From Naematelia aurantialba (lineage: Eukaryota > Basidiomycota > Tremellomycetes > Tremellales > Naemateliaceae): a stretch of DNA of 64,000 bases. Below are positions 1 through 11,685 of this stretch, one piece after another (positions within the stretch are counted from its first letter, which is position 1; every line of letters begins with the position of its first letter). The notes under the pieces are model-generated. The model saw nothing but the letters and a program-made list of their open reading frames with translations, searched no databases and was not told where the DNA came from. The DNA lies in the NCBI GenBank assembly GCA_021527695.1, contig JAKFAO010000005.1, forward strand, positions 992,001 through 1,056,000, given 5' to 3'. A program made the translations under genes and the position numbers.

Positions 1-502
1 GAATAGACGCCTCCCACATCCACGACAATGTCCAGTAGCTCTACTGCACCTGATGAGTTTGGAAAGTGATATGATGAAGGGTCAGGTCTTACACTTGGCA
101 GAGTCACGAGTACGGACGACGTCTGGAAACGTCAGACTCTACCAGACCCAACGACACTCTGTATGACTCACCAGAGTCCTTGAACTCGTCTGTCTGGCGG
201 AGAAGGAAGACAGCTAGAGCTTCTGAATGGGATCAGCAGGCTGCCCAGCCAAGCACCTCGACGCAAGTCGTCGCTGCACGTTTGATAGTCTTACCATCAC
301 AATGAAAGGTTCCCGAGTGGGTCCCGATGACCTGAGCTGTCAGCGTGATCCAGTGCAGCAAGTGTGTGGCGCGTACCTTTGTCGACTTCATCCTCTTAGC
401 TGCTGGAGCGGACATGAACCGTGCAATTCGGCTAGGTGCGAGCGTCGACGCCGGAGACCAGGAAGGCAAGATTCTGTACCCGTAACGCAAGTGTCTGAGC
501 AT
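1..502 (-). CDS. MYG1: MYG1 family exonuclease, 5' part (gene runs off the left edge)
   Basis: This is the N-terminal part of a MYG1 (DHH-like) 3'-5' exonuclease, a family known to process RNA in nucleus and mitochondria. Exons read on the minus strand are 377-502, 295-331, 172-222, 93-122 and 1-43 (continuing off the window), and the frame closes at every junction. The spliced protein carries the family signature IGTHSGTFHCDEALA just after the first intron, then a VRTRD segment and DIVVDVGGVY. I start at the ATG at 502, which adds a basic, Arg/Ser-rich stretch like a mitochondrial presequence. An in-frame ATG at 415 would give a shorter protein without it. It is head-to-head with CTI6. The family call is firm; the choice of start is not. 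Confidence 0.85.
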
Positions 503-912
503 GCAATGGCCTGTAGAGCCGTCGTCGGTCAAGTCGACAATGGGACAAATGCAACGGACAGTTCGTGTCCACCCAATCGCTGGCTCAACTTTTGAAAGTC
601 ATCCGAGAGCCAAAGTCTCCCACGGTTGTCGCTGAAATCGGCCCAAAAGCCAAGCGCGCTTCAGCGCGGAGTACACTCTAAAAGCCACCCTCCGCCACCA
701 CAATTCTCAATGTCACCCATCTGTCGCCCGTGTCTGTGTCTTTCCATCTCCACAGCCTTGATCACCGACACGCATGTGCCGAGTCGACCCGTAGCAGCCT
801 TCTTGACTCGCTGACGGATTTGGAGCCGCCATCGACTGTGCCCAGGTCGACTCCGAAGCTCCGCCCCCCTTTCCTTCCTCCCCAACCCGTCCCCTGTGTA
901 GGCTCGTAGAGG
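503..912. promoter_or_regulatory. Divergent spacer between MYG1 and CTI6
   Basis: A 410-bp spacer between the divergent MYG1 and CTI6 starts, presumed to hold both promoters. I see no TATA box or other recognisable motif and no convincing ORF. Confidence 0.4.
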
Positions 913-3900
913 ATGATCGAAGCTCGTCGGAGGCCACCCACAGCTCGTGAAGACACGTCACGGCAGAGGCTGCCTAGTGTGAGCTCGGGAAGCGCGACGC
1001 CAATGGATGAGGACGATGGTGAGTGTTCATTCCGGCTCTTTCAGCGCGGTGCCATGCGGCTCGGGGGGCAGGGGCGGTGGGGGAAGGGGCTCGGAAGAGC
1101 TGGCATCCGGATACAAGCGGCTGCGCCCAGACACACACTCTGGATCTGAATGCTCCAGCGACGTGTATGAGCTCCGGCGCACGCTTGTGAGAGCTAAGGA
1201 GCTGGCGGTGCGATGGAAGGCTTCGTCCGTACGAGAATATCACACACTCGCAGCTGCGGGGGCGGCCTCGCCAGCCATATCCCGTGGTCGCTGAACAAAT
1301 CTCCGCCTACGCAGCTCGATCAAGACATACAGGTAGTTCAGGCTGACGTGGAGTCCCTCTAGATACACCTCGACGCTCAACACGGGGCCGCAATCCACTA
1401 CCACCTTCCAATGGTCCCCTCTTCCCCCCTTTGCCTCCCAAACAGCCCAAAAACTCTCCCAAGAATTCCCCCAAGATATCCCGTTCCTCTCCAGCAATAA
1501 GGACACCACTGGCTCCCGCCGCCTCCACCACGTCGACACCTCGGGCCGTCGAGCCGGATGGTCGATCTGCCAGTCCCGACGACCACAAGCTGGATGTCAA
1601 CAGAACGAGCGTGACGAGCCTGACACCACCACCTCTCAGTGAAGACCTCGGCGATGCCTTAAACGGCGAGGACGGAGATGCGCCTGCTAGGCCAGCCAAA
1701 GGGGGTGGCGCACGGGAGGATGACTGGGAGACGTACCGGCGGCATCGTCCTGTGAGAGGTTTTGGTGTCGAGGTGAAGCTCGAGCAAGGGGAGGAGGACT
1801 TGGATGAAGAGACATCTGCCAAGACTGTCCCATCGAAAAACCGCCTCGCCCCGCCCCGATCACCTGACGATGACCCATCAGGCTCGACCTCGGCCTCAGT
1901 ATCGGAACGTGCTGCGTCGCTCACTCGCTTGACCCGGAAGCGTAGAGCGGAAGATGAGCTCTTATTAGATGATCATTTGCTACCTGCAGAGATTCGGCGG
2001 ACCGGGTCTCTGTCCGGGAAGCGCAAGGGAGGCACTAGGGAAGGCGACGAGGAGGAGGACGTGGAGGAGGGGATCGAGGCTGAGGGACAAGACGATCAGG
2101 TCGAAGCTCAGGACCTGGACCCCGAGGTCGAAGCGGAGGAGGGAGAGGAGGACGAGGAGGGAGAGGAGGATGAAGAGGAAGATGGCAAGGACGTGACTCG
2201 ATGCGTCTGTCGCCAGACTGGTGAGTTGCATCACGAGGACAGGCTCGCTGACATGCAGAGGGAGATCCTCTCATGATTCAGTGTGACAAGTGCAATGTGT
2301 GGCAGCACGGGCCTTGTATAGGCATTTGGGCAGATGACGAGGCGCCAGATGGTGAGCTTGGACAGCGAAGGGAGCTGACAGGCAGAATATTTCTGTGAAG
2401 AATGTCGACCTGATCTGCATGTTCCCCTGAAGAAATGGATCCGGAGAAAAGGGAGCAAGATGTGCGTCCATTGTGCGAGTTGCCCTGACGTTCCAGGTCG
2501 ACTTTCGTCCCGCCGACGCCAGAGGACCTAAAGAAGCTGCAGCTTCCAAACGACCGAGGCCCTCCGTCACAGTCGAAACTATGGACGGAGCTGAAACCAC
2601 CGAGTTCTGCGAAGCCTGCCTCTCGCTCACATCACCGCAAGGAGCCGCACAGCCCAGCTGACCCTACGCTGGACCGACGTAGCTCGCGCGGCAAACCGCT
2701 AGTGCAAATTGGACGGGAAAGGACCGCTTCTGTGAAACAAGAGGTGCCTGTTCGCGAGACCAAGCCGAGATTGTCGGACCATCGTCGCAAGGCCTCTCTA
2801 AGCGCAGTGGCTGCTTCTGCCTCTCCCGGCCTCGAAGGTTCACCGCCGGCCACGTCGCGTGGCATTAAAGTGCGCGCTACGATCCGCTCGAGAGAGGTCC
2901 AGCAGGAGGAAGAGGAGCTTGAGGCAGCCATGGAGGCCAGTCGGAGAGAGATGATGACCAGCCAGGAGCCGGACGTGGAGGAGGAAACAGTCGACACAGA
3001 GGAGCCCAAGGAGGCGAAAAGGGGCAAACGGAAACGAGAGGAAGACGAGAGTGGTGAGTCGGTCGTGCGATCTGAGCTCACCTCATCCTAGACTCGCACT
3101 CGCTCGGAAAAGCCAAACATCCGAACCAATACACCTACCGACCCAAGCCTCCCTCCGTGTCCGCTGCACCCGTGGTGGCCTCACCTTTGCGGAGAGCGGC
3201 AGGGACCCCTGTCCCTTCACTTCCTGCTGCAGCTCAGCACGATCACGGGACAAGACGAGCCGAAAAGATTGCAAACGGTATCAAGGAGCAGCCATTCACC
3301 GCTGTCAGCGTGTCGAATCTCAGCTTTCACCTCCCTGAGCACCTCTTGGCGTACTCGGATCTGTTGTCGACCAGCCCTGTGCCCTTGGAAGTGCGCAGCC
3401 CGCGAACGATGGCTTATCTCCCACGGAATCATTTTTTGAATCAGCATTACGGGCCATTCTCGGAAGATCGCGACGAGGAGAGCAAGCTGGTGTTGCCTGA
3501 TGAGCCCCCGCCGCGAGAGCCAACTGGAGAGCCTGGGACGCATCGGGAGCCGCCGACGCGGATCAAGTACCCTGCGAAACGGATCACGACGGGAGAAGTG
3601 CGAAAGCGCGTGCGGCATGTGCTAGAATATGTCGGACGGGTTCAACAAGACGAGGCCAAGCGGCAAGAAAGAGCCAGGTTGATCGGGATCGAGGTCAAGC
3701 GCCTGCCTCCGCGGCCCAAGGCTTTGGATACAGATGCCGGCGAAGATGTGGACATGGATGGTGACGCTGTGGAGATGGAAGAGCATATCGACGACGCGTT
3801 GAAAGGTCCTACGAGCGCTCAATTGCTCGACGAGCTGACGCGAGATCTCGTCGCGTTTCAAGAGAGCTTTGTCCAAGGCATGTTCGCATCGCCTCTGCCT

Positions 3901-4434
3901 CCCTCTGTTGCGACGTTTGGCAGCACCTTGTTGCCATACACACCGACCATGCCGAGTGCTTCTACGTTCGTCTCGGCTCCAGATGCAGAAACGACAGAGC
4001 AGGTAGTCGACACGGATGCCGTGCAGCAACTACCCGCGGAGCAGCAAATACCCGACGAGCAGCAAATACCTGATCAGCAGGAAATACCTGATGAACAAGA
4101 CCCACTCGAAGATCAGCAATTCCAGGTCTCTGACGAGCCTTCAATACCCGATGGAACGCAACTGCGAAATGGGGATGAAGGGGAGGTTCAAATAGGAGAG
4201 GGTCTCGAGGCAGAAGGAGCGAAACCCGAGGCAGACGGTGCGGATGCTCTGCTCCAAGCCGGCGCCTCGGAGGCGGAAGAACTTGGAAAGGGTCAAGAGG
4301 TAGATGTCTATCGCGCAGGCATGGTCGGCACCATTATTGCCGAGCCAGAGGAGGAACAAGCTGCCGAGCGGATCGAGGCGGAAGCAGAGCAGACGCTGGA
4401 GAGAGAGGCGGAGCAGGCGTCGAGTGCTGCATAG
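913..4434 (+). CDS. CTI6: CTI6-like PHD-finger protein (Rpd3L histone deacetylase subunit)
   Basis: Cti6 is a subunit of the Rpd3L deacetylase complex and recognises histone H3 tails through a PHD finger. Exons are 913-1018, 1363-2220, 2259-2351, 2386-2461, 2497-3053 and 3092-4434, giving about 1010 residues. The PHD finger (about 315-360) is cut by two tiny introns. Joined, it reads CVCRQT, IQCDKCNVWQHGPC, then YFCEECRPDLH, a complete C4HC3 set. The N-terminus is Ser/Pro-rich and acidic, including a long Glu/Asp run before the finger. The C-terminal part has an NHFLNQHYG segment and a Gln/Glu-rich tail. The start is uncertain: the ATG at 913 is first, and an in-frame ATG at 1003 begins MDEDD. 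Intron 1 (344 nt) is unusually long for this window. The PHD call is firm, the Cti6 assignment good. Confidence 0.8.
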
Positions 4435-5532
4435 GGAGTATGAGGGTGAGAGGAGGAAAGAGAAGTATGAGGAGTCCGAGGGATACGAGGCGGATGGGGT
4501 GTGTGAGAGGTATGAGGGACAGGAGGGGTATGATCTTGTTGTGACTGCTAGGCGATGGAGATCTTTGGATTTGATGTTTTGACGTACAGTACGTGTTGCG
4601 GGTTCCTAATCGCTCTAGGGTTGCCGTCTTTCAGTGCCTTGTTGCTTTGGCTTTACGGTGTCGGCTATATAAGCAGAGATTTTGCTTTGTCATTAACAGC
4701 GTGTGGCTCAGGGGCTGCTGTGAGCCTGCATACTCCGCCGTGAGCAGAGCAACAGCCTCTGGGGAACGCCTGGGATTGACCGACGCCACGCCAAGGGGCC
4801 GACAGGGTTTTGGACCTGTTGGACGGGTGCCGTGCCCGAGTCTCCCGTCAGTTCCCTTGCCGAAGAGAAACGCTTCAGCAGAGCGAGGTAGTCTACTCTC
4901 TCTCTACCTCGCGTTGGCACGTCACCTGCCTACTCGTACCGCATAGACTCTCTAGACTGGTATAGATATACACGGTGTGGATACGACGACGCGACGACCA
5001 GTGACTGCCAAGCCGAGGAGGGGAAAAAAGGAGCATTATTGAAACCGACCTTCGGGCACAACTCGCTCTCTCACTTTCTCAGCCTCGTACCGCCTTGATC
5101 ATTCATATACAACAACTGTGCCCAGCTGGGAACGACATTCCTTCTGACCCGCAAGACGATACTGGTGACGCCCAAGTCCACGACCGGCCAGCAGATGGAA
5201 CAGGAGTCCCTGCTCGTCGCGATAATACAATTGCTTGACAGGTCGGCCGAGAGACGAAGATTGACCTGACCCGTACCGGTCATTCACAGTAAACAAGGCG
5301 GTCAAGGCGCTGGAGGATCCAGCTAGCAGCCCAAAGTGCTCCAGCTTGCTGCTCGGTTCGAGGAGGCGGCCTGGCTGCGAGCAGCGTTCTAGCGTCATCA
5401 AGCTGGAAGAGCTGGCTCGATCATTTCACCCACCCGTGGGAGGGTACTGCTCGACAACGCCGGCGGGCTCCAGCTTGGCCGAGCTCGAGGTGTTCTATCG
5501 TACTGTCTACGTGGGGTGAGAGATCAGACACC
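4435..5532. other. Intergenic region with an isolated TATA-like box
   Basis: About 1.1 kb between CTI6 and the flippase. It holds a TATATAAG element at 4666-4673, some 860 bp upstream of the flippase ATG and so too far to be its core promoter without a 5' UTR intron. I find no convincing ORF or RNA gene. Confidence 0.4.
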
Positions 5533-8500
5533 ATGGTAGATAAGTGAGTCGTGTGTCATCCGTCACGTCTAACGAGATAGTCATCCGCTGTCCTCTCCCC
5601 AATTGACGAGCCAGGCGCTTCCGGCTCGAGGCGATACCCTGCCTTTGCAGGGGTACACGGAGTCCGAAGCGGACGAGCAGGACGACCTGTTCGACCCGCT
5701 GTCCATCGACCCCGAGCTGCGCTTGCGCACCGTGCGCACAGCGCACAGCGTGCTTGCAGAATCTATCCGGACCGAGGCCAATGCCGAGAAGCGCAAGCGC
5801 CGGCGCACGATTTTCCAGAGTCTGCGCCGGAAACGGTCCTCCCAGACATCAGGCGGCAGGCTGACTGAGTCGTTGCGAAAGCGCAGCTCGGCCAGCGTCC
5901 CTCTCCCAGAGGATACGGTGCCCCCCTCTACCCCGACCAGTCCTACCGCCGCGCAACCACAACCACAATCAAATCCAAAACGCTCGCTCCTCGACAGACT
6001 GCTGGGAACGAACCAGGTCAGAAACCTCGAGCGTCGCACCCTGTACATCAACCTGCCTCTGCCTAGCGAGCTCGTCGTCCCCTCTGGCGATCCTATCGTC
6101 CGCTACGTGCGCAACAAAGTCCGCACGTCCAAATACACCATCCTCACGTTTATCCCCAAGAACTTGTTTGAGCAGTTTCGCCGCGTAGCAAACGTCTACT
6201 TTCTCGCCCTCGTCATCCTTCCGCTGTTCTCGATTTTCGGCGCGCCCAATGCCCAGATCGGCATGCTCCCGCTGTTGTTCATTCTGTGCATGACGGCGAT
6301 CAAAGATGGTATTGAAGATTGGCGCCGAGCCATGCTGGACAACGAGGTCAACAATTCGGCGACGACCAAGTTGGGCGGCTGGCGGAATGTGAATCAGCCG
6401 AGAGATCCGAGGACCTTTTTCGAAAAGCTTCTTCGCTTGGGTCCAGCGCCAGACCGCCCGTCAAAGGGTGTGCGGAAGCTGAGACAGAAAGAGGCGTCAG
6501 CGGGGAAGCAGATTGTCATGGAAAGCCAGAAGGACATGGAAGAGGAGGAGGAAGAGGAGGAAGTCTTGGTGATCGATAAGCAGGCGCAGCCAATGGATTC
6601 CATTCCAACTGTGAGTGCGGCTCCTGACGTGGGCTGATGACAGTTTTCCGTGTCCGAGGCACAGGATGTGACGTTTCGGGCGCTGAAAGCGTCCACGCCG
6701 AGCATGACCTCTCGGCGCAGCGCCGGCGTGCTGGACTATTCCACACCTGCTGGTGGATCTGCTCAGTGGGAACGGACGTTATGGAAGAAGCTGGAAGCGG
6801 GCGATCTCGTGCTCCTCCGAGACAACGAGCAGGTCCCAGCCGATATCATCGTTCTCGCCACGTCGACTGCAGACAAGCTGTGCTTTGTCGAAACTAAAAA
6901 CCTCGACGGCGAGACCAACCTCAAAGTCCGGCGCGCCCTCAAGGCAACATCGTCCATCAGTAGCGAAGAGGATCTAGAGCATGCTCGCTTCGTTATTGAC
7001 TCCGAGGCGCCAAACGCCAATCTGTACAACTACAATGGCGTCCTGCGATACTGGCCCGCAGATAAGGGCGAGGAGAAGCAAGAAGCCATCACGATCAACG
7101 AGCTATTGCTGAGGGGGTGCACGCTGCGGAATACAAAGTGGATCATCGGGGTCGTGGTATTCACAGGAGCGGATACCAAGATCATGCTCAATGGAGGAGA
7201 TACTCCGTAAGCGTGATGACAAGTGGAGCTGAACGTTCGTAGATCGAAACGGTCCAAGATTGAAAAGGAGACGAGTGAGTGGCAGTCGTTATGAAACTCG
7301 GCTCGTGCTGATATCGCAGACTTGTATGTATGCCCTCGACGGCGCTGACCTCAGCAACGTCGCGATGAACTTTGCCATCCTGGTGTTGCTCTGTCTCCTC
7401 ACTGCCATCTTGCGTGAGTTGGCCGGTAGACTCGGCTGATATCAGATGGCTACATGCGTAGTTTGTCCAACACGAGTTCAGATTTCTACGAGGTCGACTC
7501 AGAAGCTTCGAACAATATCTACGTCGACTCGGTTATCATCTTCTTCTCATGTCTGATCGTCTTTCAAAACATCGTGCCCATCTCTCTCTACATTACCATT
7601 GAGATTGTCAAGACAGTGAGTCTTTTAGCGCGATGTTTCTGATGGCAGATCCAAGCGTATTTCATCTACCAAGACGTCGAGATGTACTATGAAGCATGTG
7701 GGTCCCATCTCGCCGACGCGGCTGACGGTAGACGACACGCCGTGCGTGCCAAAATCGTGGAACATCTCGGACGATCTGGGCCAGATTGAATACGTCTTTT
7801 CCGACAAGACTGGCACGCTCACGCAGAATATCATGGAGTTCAAGAAATGCTCCATTCAAGGCGTGACTTTTGGCGAGGGCCTGACCGAGGCTATGATGGG
7901 TGCTGCCAAGCGGGACGGGCGGGACGTGAGCGAGGCCATGGACGACCAAGAGGTCCAGCTTGTGGCGGCGAAAGAGCGGATGGTCAAGGCCATGAAGGGC
8001 ACCATGAACAATCGATACCTCCGTGAGGACAAATTGACTCTCATTGCGCCCCAGCTTCCGGCCCGAATGGCGAATGTCGATGATCCCTTGCGCCCCTATA
8101 TCATCAACTTCTTCCGAGCACTGGCCATTTGCCACTCTGTTCTGTCGGACACTCCAGACCCGAAACAGCCATTTGTCCTAGACTACAAGGCCGAATCGCC
8201 AGACGAGGCGGCTCTGGTGGCGGCCGCGCGTGATGTCGGATTCCCCTTTGTGAATCGGATGCCCAACTCGGTCGACATTGAGGTGCTAGGCAGACCGGAG
8301 CGGTGGGTCCCGCTGCGGGTGCTCGAGTTCAACAGCAGTCGCAAGCGGATGAGCGTGATCGCTCGCGATCCGTCTGGCCGGATCGTGTTGTTTTGCAAGG
8401 GGGCCGACAGCGTCATTTACGAGCGATTATCCAAGAACCACGACAAGGCGCTGAAAGAGTCGACGTTACGGGACCTCGAGACGTTTTCGAACGGCGGTTT

Positions 8501-10839
8501 GCGGACGCTGTGTATCGCCTATCGGTACCTCGATGAGGGCGAGTACACCGATTGGGCGAAGAAGTTTGATGCCGCCTCTGCTGCCATAACTGATCGCGAG
8601 GCGGAGATCGATCGAGCCAGTGAACTGATTGAACATTCACTGGAGATTATAGGCGCCACTGCGTTGGAGGACAAGCTGCAGGAAGGTGTCCCGGAAGCTA
8701 TTGCGACGCTACACCGAGCTGGAATCAAGCTGTGGATCCTGACGGGGGACAAGCTGCAGACGGCTATCGAGATTGGATACTCTTGCAATCTCCTGACCAA
8801 CGATATGGAGGTCATGATCATCTCGGCCGATTCGGAGGAAGGGGCGCGAGCGCAGATCGAGGCGGGTCTGAACAAAATTGCGTCGATGCTGGGCCCGCCT
8901 GATTTGAATACTGGCACAACGACGGGAAAGGCGACATTTGCAGTGGTTATCGACGGCGAGAGCCTGCGGTATGCCCTTCTACCGAGCCTCAAGGGTCTGT
9001 TTTTGTCTCTTGGAATGCAATGCTCAGCAGTCATTTGTTGCCGCGTCTCGCCGTCTCAAAAAGCCCTGACCGTCCGATTGGTGAGTGAGCGCTAGAGCCG
9101 TGGCTAATGTCGCAGGTGAAGGAAGGTTGCAAAGCCATGACCTTGTCGATCGGGGACGGCGCCAACGATGTCGCCATGATCCAGGAGGCGAATGTCGGGG
9201 TTGGCCTGTTCGGTCTCGAGGGATCTCAAGCGGCCATGTCTGCCGACTATGCGTTTGGGCAATTCCGCTTCCTCACGCGACTTTTGCTCGTACACGGTCG
9301 ATGGTCCTATGTCCGCATCGCAGATATGCACGCAAAGTGGGTGCATTTGGGTAACGAAGACTGACGAGCAGCTTCTTTTACAAGAATATCGTTTGGACGA
9401 TCGCGCTGTTCTGGTACCTGCCATTCAGCTCGTTTGACGCGACTTACCTCTTCGAGTACACGTTTTTGCTTTTATTCAACCTGGTATTCACGTCCCTTCC
9501 GGTAGGGATCCTCGGTGCTTTTGATCAAGATACCAACGCCAAGGCTTCTCTGGCATTTCCGCAGCTGTACAAGCGGGGCATCGCGGGGCTGGAGTATTCT
9601 CGCCGGCGATTCTGGATCTACATGTTTGACGGACTGTATCAGTCTGCCGTCATCTTCTTCATACCCATGCTGGCGTACGGTACCGCCGCTCCGTGGTCGT
9701 CTACCGGCCGAGGCACTGAAAGCCTATACGAGCTCGGCACGACGGTCGCCTGCAGTGGCGTGCTCACTGCGAATCTCTATGTCGGGGTCAACACGCGTTA
9801 CTTTACCGTCATCCAGCTAGTCACGTACATTGGCTCAACGCTGCTGATCTGGATCTGGATCCCGATCTACTCGGCGCTCGCGTCGCTACCGTTTAACGGC
9901 GAAGTCGCCATCTTGTACACCAACTTTTCGTTCTGGGCCATCGTGCTCATCACGACGTTCATAGCCGTCGGTCCGCGGTGGCTGATCAAGGCGGTTCGGC
10001 AGTCGTATTTCCCGACGGACAAGGATCTCGTCCGTGAAGCATGGGTCGCTGGCGCGCTGAAAGACGAGCTTGGGATATCACACCGAAACCGACAGAAACG
10101 CCGCCTGCCACCGGAGAGTGCGCCCGAGCCGCCCCTGATACTCGACGAGAGAGGGGAGTACGAGGTCGCCGCGACGTCGTCGCCCCGCAAAGACTACTCG
10201 CGGTCACCCGTCATCTCGGGGCCCAGCAGCCCTCGGAGCCCAATGTCGTACCCGCCTCCGTCGCCGCTGTTCCAGCAGTTCCGGCCGTCCGAAGCCATGC
10301 AATTCACTGTCCCGCCGCCGCTCTCTCGACAAGGCTCTACCGCTACCTCTACAGAGCCGCCAGATCGTTTAGCGGGGGATACGACGGGCCCCCATTCCCC
10401 CCTCTCGGCAGAGTACGTCTCGCCGTCGGCGGTCGAGGCGTTCAACCTCGCCCAGAGGGAGATACGCCGTCTCTCGCGCGACTCTGTGGAAATCAGGCGC
10501 GCTTCCGTCAACCTCGGCGGACTGGGCGGCGACTCGGCGCAGGGCCGGGGCTCGATCGCCTCGCGGAGGCGGTCGTTGCTCGTCGGCGGACGGGAGCGGC
10601 TCCCGGCCGTCCGGAGCAGCGTTGACTTCGGGACACAGCATGAGCGCGAGTATGAGCACGAGCACGAGCTCGACGAGGGGTTCGGTGCGAGCGGGGAAAG
10701 AAGGGAGGGCGGTAGGGGTGGGGAGCAGGTGGCCAGTGGCGATTTCTCGGAATCGGGCGAGTGGGAGGAAGAGGCGAGCAGGCGCCGGTCGAGCAGGCGC
10801 CGGTCAATGGCGGATGGCACGACGGGCTATGCGGTTTAG
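5533..10839 (+). CDS. DNF1: DNF-type P4 phospholipid flippase
   Basis: A P4-ATPase that moves phospholipids to the cytosolic leaflet of plasma or endosomal membranes. Exons are 5533-5543, 5581-6610, 6644-7206, 7243-7274, 7320-7323, 7355-7413, 7446-7615, 7649-7697, 7732-9080, 9116-9336 and 9372-10839, giving 1651 residues. The first exon is only 11 nt. Motifs visible: the entry [18 protein letters not shown] with the first membrane pair (about 180-235), the actuator loop DGETN (435), the phosphorylated Asp664 in DKTGTLTQ, the hinge GDGAND (1102-1107) and four to six C-terminal membrane segments. After these comes a 230-residue Ser/Arg-rich cytosolic tail. Length and sequence fit Dnf1/Dnf2 better than Drs2. 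Exon 5 is a 4-nt micro-exon (separate entry). The family call is firm. Confidence 0.93.
7320..7323 (+). other. 4-nt micro-exon of the flippase gene
   Basis: The bases ACTT lie between an intron at 7275-7319 (GTGAGT...CGCAG) and one at 7324-7354 (GTATGT...CTCAG, 31 nt). Including them gives the codons Thr-Asn-Phe-Asn, matching the Asn-Phe of P4-ATPases ahead of the next membrane segment. Skipping them shifts the frame into a TGA four codons later. Confidence 0.85.
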
Positions 10840-11685
10840 GTTCCTGTCGTCGAGGTGGCACGAAGGTGATGGTGACGGCGATGACGGTGACGGCAAAGGT
10901 GGCGGTGACGGCGACGGCGACGGCGACGGCGCAGGGACTGAAATAGCATCGCATATCCATTCAAAACTGTGAGACACAGTCGGCATAAGCATCTGGCATG
11001 GCAAGGCTAAAAGAATGGGCGGATTGGGCACGGGGCTTGGGCCTCCATACCTCGCATAACATGGCAGTACGCTGTGCTGTGCACAGCGATCGTATGCTTG
11101 CGCTTGCGTACCATGGTATCTCTGGACGATCTTCATGCATTGCATACATTACATTAGCGCCGTGCTCTGCTGCCGTGGTCAGGGAGCGTATAGCCGCGGT
11201 GAGTTAGACACTGCACTACCACGACGCCGACGCTGGTGACGGTCAATGCATATGCTGATACGTGCTCGTGTGATGCGTATGTCTAGTCTACAGAGGCGAG
11301 CCAATGCGGTGGATGAACGAGACATGAGGGTAGAATCAGAGACTAGGACATGAGGCGAAGAGAGTTAAGAGACCAAGAGACTAGAAGAGAACAGGAGAGT
11401 AGAACAGAAGAACAAACAAGAGACTAGAACGAGAGAAGAGAAGAAGAGAAGAGAAGGAGAGAAGAATAGAATGAGAGAATGGGAGAAGAGAAGAAGGGAA
11501 GAAGGGAAGAAGAGAAGAAGGGAAGAAGGGAAGAAGGGAAGAAGGGAAGAAGGGAAGAAGAGAAGAAGGGAAGAAGGGAAGAAGGGAAGAAGGGAAGAAG
11601 AGAAGACGAGAAGAGCTAGAACAAAGACTCAAGGACGAGCACCCGGGACGCGGCCGGGCCCATACCCGACCGCATCGCCCCGCGG
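10840..11685. other. Intergenic, ends in a GA-rich tract
   Basis: Tail-to-tail spacer between the flippase and the His-rich gene. There is no supported gene. The right half is the GA-rich repeat annotated separately. Confidence 0.5.
11384..11618. repeat. GA-rich (GAAGGGAA/GAAGAGAA) tract
   Basis: About 235 nt of almost pure purine on the plus strand, built of GAAGG and GAAGA words, with a few cytosines and thymines at the left end. It ends about 65 bp from the stop codon of the His/Gln-repeat gene. Confidence 0.9.

Noticed and set aside
1098..1294. A coding-like stretch inside CTI6 intron 1 (YKRLRPDTHSG...)
   Set aside because: It can be entered in phase but I found no donor that leaves it in the phase needed for the exon at 1363. 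It could still be an alternative exon.
4593..4946. A 117-codon plus-strand ORF around the TATA-like box at 4666
   Set aside because: It has no recognisable features, has a non-ATG start and overlaps the TATA element, which would have to lie upstream of it.
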